A DNA stretch of 64,000 bases, taken from NCBI RefSeq assembly GCF_947623445.1, contig NC_135240.1, positions 25,482,001-25,546,000 on the forward strand. The letters run 5' to 3'. Shown piece after piece: positions 13,801 to 25,800 of this stretch; the stretch's first letter is position 1, and each line of letters starts with the position of its first letter. This stretch comes from Clavelina lepadiformis. Its lineage: Eukaryota; Chordata; Ascidiacea; Aplousobranchia; Clavelinidae. The position numbers and the translations under genes are program-made. The notes beneath the pieces were generated by a model. That model was given only the letters and a program-made list of their open reading frames with translations. It was not told the DNA's origin and did no database searches.

Positions 13801-16800
13801 CCAATCACATCATGCTAATATTCGTGTAGTGTGGGTAAATGTTGTGGGTAGTCAGTAAATGCCAAAGCAGGACTTTTAGTTGACTGATCGGGACGCCAGG
13901 ACAAAGCCTTTAAAAGCGGGACTGTCCCGGCTAAAACGGGACGTATGGTAAGCCTAGACTTAACTCGTGTTCACTGAGTTGAATTCACTGAGTCGAATGA
14001 GGCATTTATAAATGGAAGGCAACACTATGACGTGTCACATTAATTTTAAGGTCGTTTGAAAAATTTCATTAATTTTAAGGTTGTTTGAAAAATTTCATTA
14101 ATTTTAAGGTTGTTTGAAAAATTTGCCCCAATGGATTTTATAATTTCAAGAAAAGGAAGTGACATGATAAGTTATGAAGGCTTTTTGTACAGGAAAGACA
14201 AAACAAAGTTAAATACAATCAATTGGAGATGTGCTAAAACAGGTTGTAAAGGTCGGCTAACGACAAGCCTTCAGTATCGTGAGCAACAACAACCCCCAGT
14301 GAGCAGTGGCGTCTACAGGCATCCACCAAACCCTACGGAAGTGGCAGCCAGGAGAGTTGAAAACAGTGTAAAAACAGCTGCAGTATGAACACGGGATCCA
14401 CCACGAAGAATCGTGCAGGATGCATTGACCGAAGTTAATGAAGAAGTTGCAGCAGGCATTTTTATTTTATTTTATTGCTTTTTAAATCATGTGACTTCAT
14501 GTGACTATGGATAGTCCAAATAAAATGTTGTTTTAAAGTCCCTTTTGGTTTCAATCTTTCACTACGCAGTATTTGCCTGTTTCTGCGTGCATACGTGTGT
14601 AGAGAGGTGTGGGGGATGGAAGTGCGTGTGCGCGTAAGCCTTGGATTTAATAAAAGAAGTGAGGTCGCTGTTGTGGCAGTCGCTGTTTTAAATGAATCGC
14701 TGTCGTGTAGTCGCTCTATTGACAGTCGCTGTTTTAAATGAATCGCTGTCGTGTGGTCGCTCTATTGATAGTCGCTGTTCTGACAGTCGCTATTTGGAAC
14801 CCAAGCCATTGTCAAAACATGCTCCAATTGTGTAGGCAGTATCAGTATCAATTCTTGATGTATTGAATTTGTCAAGGATAACAATAAATTAAAGATAACT
14901 ATAAAACATTTGATAAAGAGGCAAAGGCCTTTTACCTAACCATGGCCAAGTGGAAATGTTGGGCAAGGTAGTATTGTTTTCAACTGCTAAAACAGAAATT
15001 AAATATTAAACAGAAAAAGAAAACTCAAAAATTTTTGCAAGTAGTTTAAATTTTATGTGATACTTAAAACTTATTTATGAGTTAGGTGTATTAATGTTCA
15101 TTAGAATGAAATTCAAAAATATTATGATAGATGTTTTAAACACAGCTTACCGGCATCTGCTGTGTTTAAAACAGTTGTCGATAAAGTGGTCACATCTGCA
15201 AAATACAAAAGTTATAGTTGGCAAAGTGTTTTCTGTTTTTGTGGTTACAATTGCATTTATGATTTTAAACTGTTGTGTCATGCTGTTATATTTCAAGCCT
15301 ACTGCTTATATCTCTTGCATTTGAAGTTACCACATCAGTAACATTAGGATATCCCACCAAAACAGTACAACATAAAATTTAAACATTTGTTTGATTTCAA
15401 CAAAAATGCTGAAAACTTGATGAAAAGTTTTTGCAAAACACAACGTTTCCAAATTAATAAATAACCTTTCGTTAAACTTACCTGTAGTATCTGCTAAAGA
15501 TGTGGCGACAGAGCTACGATCTGAAAAAAAACTTTTGTTAAACTTTGCATGCACGGCAAGGTATCACTATACAGTAGCTGAGGTCATGACCAATACTTTA
15601 AAGAAGAAAAAAATGACTATATAGAATTAATAAATATGGGAACTTTAGCACAAAAACTGGTTTTAAATTTTGATGACAAAAACGAATATACAGTTATCAA
15701 AATGACATTTAAGGGTTTTATGTAGATCACCTTGCATGTGGAAGTGTGTTGAACAAAACTCGAAAAGTGAAAAAAGCGAATAACTAGTAATATAATGTGA
15801 TTATCAATACACAGGTATAAGAAATACAATATGCAGTTGATGATGCCACATCATAAATTATGTTTAAACTTAATTTCATGTAAAACAATTTGATTTAAAT
15901 TCTTGTGTGATGAAAAAGTGCACATACATTAAACCAAAAATTTAATGAAAGTTATGGACACGATAGCACAGGGGCGGGCAACATACGGCCCGCGGGCTGG
16001 ATCCGGCCCGCGACTGGATTTTGAGCGGCCCGCAGACAGTTTCCGGTTTTACTTGATAATGTGGCCTGAGGCCACATTCAGCCGCAATATCTGTATTGTG
16101 TCACTGAATAAGTCCAAGTTTGCCAACCTGAGAAAGATGGCCATGAATCTACTTGTTCTGTTCGGGTCTACATACATTTGTGAGCAAAATTTTTCGACCA
16201 TGAACATTAATAAGACAACGCTGCATTCCAATCTATTCAGGAATCCGGCCCGCCAAGTACTTCATTTTCTCATATCAGGCCCGCCGACCGAAGAAGTTGC
16301 CCGCCCCTGCGATAGCAGCAACAAAAACAATACCTACCAGTTGTATTGGCCAAAATGGACGGATGCGTGTGTGTGGTCTCTAGAAAATGTTTTCAAAATT
16401 ATGTACATTAGAAATCGCCTATAATGACAGTGGCTATAGTAACATATCATGTATAATGACTTATATTGCAAAGTCCCCTTTGTAAACTATCATATATGCT
16501 TAATATGGAAATAAGTTTGCCAATTGGCAATTGACTAATTCTGTTAAGAATTAAATGACTGTAAGATAAAATGTACATCATTAAACTAATAAGTAATAAC
16601 TATCAAAAATCACATTGAATAATATTTAATCAATAATATCATGACGTCATAATTTAGTAGCTGGAAAGTACAAACACATCCTGTAGTTGTGCACTTCTGC
16701 AATAGACCCATAAAACCAAACTAGGTCATGTATAAACACTAGTAAATAAAAATTTTAAATCAGCCTTTCATGATCATATAGGCTTTTAACTGTTGAAATG

Positions 16801-19800
16801 CTAGGTTTATATAAGTGCATACACTCAGTAAGTTGTACATTATTATGCCACTATTAATTTTTCAGCCCTCGGTTAGACTTTAAATGAAATCACACAACAA
16901 ACCTGTTAAACATTGCACATTGTCCTGGCCCCTCCATTTTGCTGTGGCCAAGCAAAGTGTGCTGTTAGATGTCAGCTTTGTACCATTTGAATAAAGTAAC
17001 CCATTTGAGCAAGCAAATTCACCAGTTGAGTTAAATGTTCTACTGCTGTTATACACGGCTACATTGTTTTCAAGAATAGAGGGGCAATCTGCATTAATTT
17101 AGACAACATTATCATTATAACAATATGAAATCAAAGCAAAACGTTGTCTTTCTTTCCCAGAGTTAAGGTTTAACAAGTTATCAGACTGCAGAGTATGGCA
17201 AGAGCACACCTGAATTTTTTTTATAAAATGGCATTGGACACCAGTGCAAACCAGTGTCTCCAAAAAAAAGAAAAAAGGAGACACTAATTTTTTCTCCGAT
17301 TTATACTACAAATTTATTGCTTAGAACTGATATCTCTGATAAAGAAAAAAAAGAGAATCACTGATTTCTATCGTATAAAACTGTACCTTGCCTGCACAAA
17401 CGCTGGGCAGCCATGAGCCACAAGTTGCAGTGCACACCAGCTGTTTCCTTGCATAGGATACCGGGATTTTATTTCTGCACATCAAAGATCTCAGTGAAAA
17501 CTGCCATACTCTGCAGTTTGGTCATACTGGGCTTCTATGTACATAGGGTATAACCTAGCTTAAATTTAAAAGAATCTTCCAAAACAGCTTAAAATACAAA
17601 AAATTTTGATTTCAAAATTGCCAACTGCATGTCTTTTGAACAAGAATACATGTAAAAACAAAATGTCTACCCTTAATTTACCAAGAAAAACACTACTGTC
17701 TATCTTTTAGTGCACTTGTGGGCCTTAATATTGTGCCCTCTCTCGGCCATAGAAACGGATTCTGGTACCTAGGATGGAGTTTCTCTTGTGCGGTTTTCTT
17801 TAACCATTTATTTGCCTATGTGTTTTTAATGTTAAAGAACATGTCCTCTACATCTTTCAACAGTGTAGTTATTTCATTGTTTGGTCTTAAATTCGTTAAA
17901 CTTAGAAATTCCTTTGTGGGTTTGGTGGCCATGCTAACCTACCATCTTATAGCACAGTTCTATATTATCGTTATTTTTGCATGTTTCAAGACCTTGGGCT
18001 TTGCCACTTTTTCCTGCTCGTTAATTGTTCGTGAGCATGTGTTTTATTGTGCTATAACTACAACGGTTAGCATCCTAACTTTCGTTCCGCACAGCTAATG
18101 GAGAAAATTAAGAATACAATACAATACAAAAATAACCATTACGATGACAATGACTCATTATATTCATGGAATTAAAAATTTCATTAAGACGAGTTTAGTT
18201 GTTGGGAATTCCCCATTTTTGAGAGGTCTGTCCTGCCATAGATATCGAAAATATGTTTCTATTTTAAATGTCTAGGTCTATATTACATATACAAATATTT
18301 ATATATTAAATATCTATGATTCACACCAATATTTTTCACTAATTGATTTTCCGTCTGCTAGTTTAGCTGGTTAAATTTAAACAAAGCTAAAATTAGTAGT
18401 TAGAAATTTCATTGACGTCTGTTAGCTACAACTGGCTTGATTTTTCGTCCGTACCATGCTTTTCATGAAAAATAAATGATTGATTGAATCTGTGTCGATG
18501 AAGTTTCTGCTTAAGCAGGACTAAGGTCTTATTATTATTAGACCTTAGTTTATTATGCCTTGTTATTTGGACTTATTACTTTTATGCAAAAATAATTATG
18601 CAATGGATTTAGTACAGGTACTGTCAAGCCTTCTTCAGTCGCAGTGCACCCCATTCGTCTACTATCCGCCCATTAAAATGGGCCAGAGTACGGTAATTTT
18701 TTCCCATTGGAATGGTAGGAAGTATGCACTTCTAACTTTAGAGTAAGACGATTTGCATTTGGAATGGGGAAAACTTTACTTCGGCAGAAATATGATTCGT
18801 GGGAAACCCCATTGCTGAAAGCAGGTAAGTTCGTTCCGGTACTGTACAGCTTGCAGCGGTGTGTGCCGTATAACTATAGGCGTAGGCGTTTAGCTTAAAG
18901 CTTATGCCATATAACTATAGCCTACGCGTAGGCCTTTAGCTTAAGGCTTATACTGTATAATAGCAGTACCTTACAGATTGCAAGGTTTAGATAAAATTGC
19001 CGTAATTGCGCGTATAATAGAATTAACCGGCTATTAAATGTCCAACTTCCGGATCCGGGTAACAAAGGACGAACAGCGAACCAGTAAGTGTGTAACCGAA
19101 GGAAACAAGCACAAATAATAGCTTGCCGAGCCTATACGTTTCATTCTTTCAGTTTTCTATACTCTCAAGCACACTTACTCGCAAAATCTGGGTACAAGCA
19201 TGCTCTATTAAAAAGCGTTTTTGGCTACATCTAATCTCACCTCCGGCAGATCCGGACATCCGCCTTTTACTGACTAGGCTATCGTATAAGCATATACTTT
19301 GTCACGGTTATCACCATAATAGAATCTTAGTTACCGTACTACCACTACTGCGGCCACTGAATGCTGAGCCTGCTCTGCTGGTCAACATATTTGAGAACCT
19401 GTCCGACCTTTGGATTTTGGTTGACTGTACCGTGTTTGGCCTTTTTTACTTAAGGTTTTCTCAAACTTTAGCGGGTTTTTCATGTTTCAGCATTGACTAT
19501 AGGTTATTCTTGAGACTTTGAGGTATGAGCTATAGCCCCATCCGGAAAGTACGTCGTGCATGCAACTTACGCAAACTTTGGCGTTCACTGAAATCTCAAT
19601 TCTTTGTTTGTTTATTATGAATGATAGTATGAAGATAACAAAGTTTGGTTTGCACATGAGCGCGTTGATGTCTCTTGCGTATATAGCGTATATACACACT
19701 TTTCACTGTGGGTTATAGCCTATTTTGTTTTCTTTGGTATTTTGTCATCTTTATTGGAAAACATGCATTTTAAACAGGGAGACTTACGGCCAAAAATTAG

Positions 19801-22800
19801 GATGTATGTTTTAGGCCACGCTAGTATTAAAACTCTAATTATTTTTTGTCACAACCACTTCTTATTCTAATAAATGGACTCGTTTCTATAGCTGTGTACA
19901 TATTAACTAATATATGTAACTAGTGTAAGTATTAACATTGGTGTATATATTTCTTCTTGGTGTTCTTTTCTTTTTTGGTGCTTAGCATTTTGTTTTCTCT
20001 TAAACTGCTTGGGTTTAATGGCCGTGCTAACTTTCATTGTTGTAAGGTTCGGTACATTGTTGTACGATAAAGTAAAAATGCAAACTTTTCCGTGCACTGA
20101 AATCTCAATCCTTTTTGGTTCATTATGCATGATAGCATGAAGATACCAAATTTCGGCTTGTACGTTGATGTCTCTTGCGTACAGGTGCCACTCTTCCCAT
20201 TATGGGCTATAACCTATATTGTTTTCTTTGTTTTTGCCTTTATCTTGCTTATCCATGGCTGTATAAGGTTGTATAAGATCATTTTCGAAATATCTGCTAG
20301 TAACGGTACAGCACTCGGTATGTAGGCTAGTTGAACATAAATCTCGACACGCCAGTAGCAAGCTGGCTAGATTTTAACACTGTAAAATGTACTCTTGCCC
20401 AATTCTGTAGACTGCCTTTTTAAGTTGATTGAAGGTTTTACATAGCGATGTTTAAGTTGACATTCACATGTCAGTAAGCGCAGGAAAAATGCCAAGACTG
20501 TTAAATGGAGTGCACCTAGCGCTTGACAGCGGCTTTTTTAAAAAAGTGTTACTCATGTGTTTCGATGGAAAAATGCTTTTGCTTTTTTATACAAAAAGAG
20601 CATGATCATTTTTTCACTCCCACTCTTTTTAACAATTCAAAGGTATTTTTATTTTGCCGCATTTTGGAAATCAATGACATTGGTAAATTGCAAAATTGCA
20701 TTGTGGTATGTGTGTTTAACTGTAGCCCAGAGGTCGGGAACCTATGGCTCGCGAGCCAGATGTGGCTCTTTTGATGACGACATCTGGCTCGCAAATAAAT
20801 CTGAGCTGGCATTTCTCAGAACGACTGTTACGATCAAAACTTTTTCTGTAATTTTTCATAACGCATTAACAGTAAGAAGCATGATATTAAAGAGTAATTT
20901 CAGACATTCATTGTCGCCTAAAATTGTTGGTTTTGCTTAAACATGCACACGTTAGTTGCATTAAGTGTTAAAAAATATTACATGGCTCTGATGGAAATAC
21001 AATTACAAATATGTAGCTTTCATGGCTCCCTTAGTTAAAAAGGTTCCCGACCCCTGCTGTAGCCTAATACATGTTGTGAGATTTCATGGAAGCCCATATT
21101 GAAGAATTTTGTTTTTTGTCACATCTGCCACAAATGATTCACAGATAATTAGAGTAGAACCTTTTACAATTATTATTGATGCCCACATTCTTTCATTAAA
21201 TCTAAGGCTATTATTCACTTTCAAAGCATTCATCATTTAAGTTATAGAAGTAACAGCAATATTTTAATTGTACAAATATTTGTTAGAGGTCTGCATCATA
21301 AATTATGCTGTTTTTACCTATTGGCTTTGTTTGATGAACAACCTTTGCACTTACAAGTTGCCAGTACTTACTACTAACAATTTCAATTGACCTGCAGGAT
21401 AGTAGTTGATTGTGACTTATAGTTATATGTACTTTATATTTACACACATGTTATGTGTTGATTTTAACGTTGTAAAGTTACCCAATATTGGTACACAAAA
21501 TTGTCATGGCTCCGAAATCGGTAAGTTGGGCATTTGAATAATGCAAAAAAACTTTTTCTGGCTTTTTAAAATGTGTCATAACAAGATATATCTTTTTATC
21601 CATACCCTTACATTTATGTTGTGGCTCATTTTTCCCCAGCACACTTTGGCAGTTTATGGTAATTTAGACAAACCATTGTATGAACTGTATTTATCATTTT
21701 TCAAGCACAAGGATAAAACAGTTTTGAATAATATTGTTTTATTTTGGTTTACTGTCAAGCAGAGTACTTTTATGTTAACCTACCGCAGCCAAACATGGTT
21801 CTTTGATTCGGATCATTATTATATTGTTTTGTTATAATAAATTATTCACATAATAGTATACACTCATTTAAAGCAGTTGATAAAAGTACTACTTTGGCAA
21901 ATCCAAACAAAAAATTTGTTTGGATTGTCGCTAATTGAGATTGAGAGTGAAAGTAGAATAGCAAAGTTATTTGGTATGATATATTATCACAATCTTTATC
22001 CTCAGAATGAAGAAAGTCTTTGCATGACTTAACTTTCCTCGATTAGGTACCGCGAGCTTGTTTTTTATGCAAGTTCCAATCTACACACACATTTTACATT
22101 TGGTTTTTTAATTTGTTTACAAGTTCAGGAGTGTTAAAATTGTTTATGGGCTATGGAGATGGGAAATTTTACAATCGCTTTAAAATGAAAGGTTCACTAT
22201 GGAAGTAACTTTTGTTTAATTGTGTGAAATCGATCTGCTCTATGAAAAACATGTTATTTAGTTCCTGATAATGACATAATTGTTCTATGGTCCACAGAAT
22301 ATTATTCGTCGACTTAAGGCAAAATACAGTGTTAAGATTAAAGGAAGACGAAAAAGAAGTGTTTCTTTGTTTTGCAAAACCTTTACTCCAGCTCTATCTG
22401 CCTCCAATGATAGCCCTTTATTACCCTTAAATACTTCTGAATTAAATGACAGTTCGGCCTCTTACAGTGGATATAATGATTCTTCGGCCATTGGTAGGTG
22501 ATATTGTTTGTAAATTTTTGCTAAAAATGCAACTAACTGTAATCGTTGTTAACAAATGCACGCTATTGGATTCATTTCTAGAATTTTCAACAAAGAAAAA
22601 CCTGACATGTAGAGTTTATACTTAATTGCTTAATATGAAGTTAACTGTATTTAGTTACTTTTGTAAATGTATTTTTATTTATTTCATTAGGAAAGCAGTG
22701 CTATTCAGAGAAAAGACAAAAACTATCTAAGAATTGGAGGGAGTTGGAAAAAAAATTGCTTGTAATTAAGCGACAATCGTATTTCGTCTACCTGTTGCCA

Positions 22801-25800
22801 TTGCCACAGAGAAGTAGATGAAATAATAAGATGTTCTGATTGTGGACCTGACGAGTACTTTTGTTTGGATTGTTGGCACACTTGTCATGATGCAGTTTGG
22901 TTCCATTCACCAGACATTTGGAAGGTATAATATGTATTTTGTGAGTCGTTGTGTTGAATTGAAATTTCTACTTCATAAACGTTTAAGCATATAGTTTATG
23001 TACTTTACAATGTACAAAGTTAATAATATTTTATATGTACAGTATGAACCAGACCCACTATGGTACAATTAAGTTTGTTAAATTTACATTTCTACATGAT
23101 ATATAGGGAAAAATGTTTTGTAAGATGCCACTTGAACCACGTACTATGAAGCGCTCTGATAAACATCGGTGTAACAGCCAGTATACCAAGCATTTGACAG
23201 TTGCCAACAACCAAGGTGTGTTTTGGCTTCATAATGGAGATTTTTTTTTATAAAACTAGTTACTGAAATTTTTTTAAATGTGTTAGGTTCCCCTTTGTCA
23301 TAGAGGCCTCAGCTTCATTTTGATGTTTTGCGCCATTGGCACCAAGTGTTTCTTAGCCAAAACTTTACATTAAATGCGATAGGGTGTTCAGGAAAGTTTT
23401 CAGTTATTAGTTCGATTTGAAACAAATAAAACAATTTCTGAATTCATTTATTTCATTGTTTTAAATTTTTCTTTTTATGTGTGTTATGCTCATTCTATTG
23501 TAAAGACATATGCAGAAAATAATGTTTGTTAAGCTATAAGGCTTTTTAATATACGTTATAAGACGTTTTAATGTGAGTAAGCCCAAGAAGCAATTGTTTC
23601 TGTTCCTGTAATATAAAAGCTCTATCCTAAACGTTTAATCGTAATCAAAAATGACAAATATATAAACCACTACCTTGTACTTTTGAAATGTTGTAATGTA
23701 GTCCAGTAATTGACATCAATACTTTTGATTTTTTTCTGAAAATTCTAGGCATTCAGCATGATGTTTTAGTTGAATTTTGCGGTTGTGAATCTGAAGGAGA
23801 AACCTTGCTTCGATCTAATTTATGGCCTTGTTCTCCTACATCTCCTCAAGTTGCAGTTTCCATAGAACTTTTAGAACTACTTCGAGTGTTGTGTTTGGAA
23901 AAACATGTTTCGACAGAGGGGTTTTGTAATGCGTTGGAATATCGATACCATCGAACACCAGGTCAAAAAGCAAAAGTATGTATGATTTTTTTGAATATTT
24001 GTTCAAAGAAGGCACTTACCTGACTAAAGGTAATGGGTTCAAGTGCAAATTAAACAGCATATTTTGGCAATAAGGACTTGTTATAAATAAATTTGTACTT
24101 GTAGGTTTATTTTGTAATCATTTGGTATTTAAGTTCTAATAGTTTTCACTGTTTTTGAAGGTGAAAAAACTTTCAAGGATACTGTTGCAAGAAGTGTTTG
24201 AAGCATACAGACATCATGTTTATCAATTGCAGCATATGCAGGACTTAAATGCGGGTTACTGTATATCAGGAATTGATTCAGGGGCAGTTTGTCCAGCATG
24301 TGAAGTGGTTTGTTTGACTCTGATATTTATCAGCTTAAGTTCCTGCTATTAATAATTGAAAAAACACATTTTTTGTGCGTAATGTATGTTTGTTGCATTG
24401 TGCAGAGTGTTGCAAACAACAACTTATACTGTTTCGATGGAAACTTTGGCTTGGTGAGGCGCAAAACTGCCGGCATACAGAGTGCCTTCCCTCGGCACCA
24501 GGAACGATTTTTTTGCAACCAAGTTGAAGTTGACAAATTTATGAATGATTACAGTGAACAAGAGACAAAATTGTTTGTATGTATTTACAGCACAAAATTG
24601 AGTCTTAAACGGTTCATTATTGCTAAGATTAAGCCTTGGTTTGGTATTATATATCAGGTGATAACAATTTGCCCATATTGAATGGAATGGAATTCCATGG
24701 AATATTTACAAAAGTGTATTTGATAGTTTTAGTTCCTAAAATGCTATTCAAAGGATTGTAGTAACTTTCAAGCTGGGAGTTTGATTCGTTCCAAGAAAAA
24801 AAGTACGAAATTGGATGTAAAAGGGGTGTTTGGTGCTTGTTGCCGACATGAGTTTCCTAAAATGTTCTTGGATATGAAACATGGAGAAAGGTGGTTAAAG
24901 TTGCAATAATTATATATGATAATTTAAAATGTACTAAGTTTGATACATGTTTTGCTGGTGTACATTATCTGATGCACCGTTAAGAAGGCATATGGTTCAA
25001 AAAATAAGATTTCTCTGATTTTATTATGATGTTAGGTTGGGTTATGCAGTATGGATTCTAAATCAGCTGTTGTCTTCCAATAAAAATCTCAAGATTTGTT
25101 ATGACATTGCTTGCAAACTGAGATCACACTTACAGGTTGATTTAAAAAGTTTACCTTTAAAGTAAATGAATTTGTTATGAAAATCTCTCGATCTAAAAAA
25201 TTACTACAAACGCATGTAAGTATCTATGCGCTACCAAGTTCGTCCCAAAAGGTGTTAATTTAAAAACATATCAACCTTTTAGAGATCTTGTAAACAACAT
25301 CACTGACAGCGAAAACGACCTAACAGAGCACCAAAGTGCAATTGCGAAGTACGTTTGCTTTATTGATTTGCTACTGTGGGTTATGAATATTGAAACGTCG
25401 TCAAATATATGTCTCTTGCTATTATATGTGCAGACTTGATAAGGAGCTAACTATTGTGGAGAGAAAGCTTGGCATATCGCGTTGGGATGCTTCGGATGAA
25501 ATCTTTATTCAAACTATTACTGTTGCCGCTGAAAACAAGCGGCAGGAAATAACCCAAAAAATTTTAAACTTCAATGTGGAAAAAACGTTTTTGAGTAGCT
25601 TGGTCAAAAAATATCCAGGTGGATGATTATTGTTATCTGTTTTTGATCATAGTTTGAAATTGTAAGTAAGCCTTTGCTGTTGCATTTTAATTGTTCAAAT
25701 AAATTTTTTCAATGTGTGTTAAACAACGCCTTTTTTACTGTTTGTTTATACTTTATAGTCGGACAAGCAATCGTTAACCGGTTGATGACAAACATCCAAA

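Larger units (their letters stand above)
13245..14807 (+). mobile_element. Mutator-like element, 1563 bp, with FLYWCH-type ORF
   Basis: It inserted into a stalk intron with a perfect 9-bp target duplication ATTGTCAAA (13236-13244 and 14808-14816), the size typical of Mutator elements. The ends begin GGC and carry imperfect inverted repeats built of AGCGACTGT-type words, repeated several times at each end (ATAGCGACTGT, AACAGCGACT, GAGCGAC). It codes no full transposase, so it is non-autonomous. Confidence 0.85.

Noticed and set aside
17718-18098. 126-codon hydrophobic ORF
   Set aside because: It overlaps a LINE-like repeat whose words recur in non-coding contexts. No conserved membrane family is recognised.
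19123-19521. 132-codon ORF, identical in both arms (also 35494-35892, minus)
   Set aside because: No recognisable domain, no splice context, and it lies wholly within repeat DNA. Identity between the arms explains its conservation. Kept as part of the repeat, not called a gene.
21541-21837. 98-codon ORF just after the first KDZ exon
   Set aside because: The exon 1 donor (GTAAGT at 21521) and the exon 2 acceptor (22297) fit the KDZ frame, so this is intron. Aromatic-rich AT-biased composition suggests chance.
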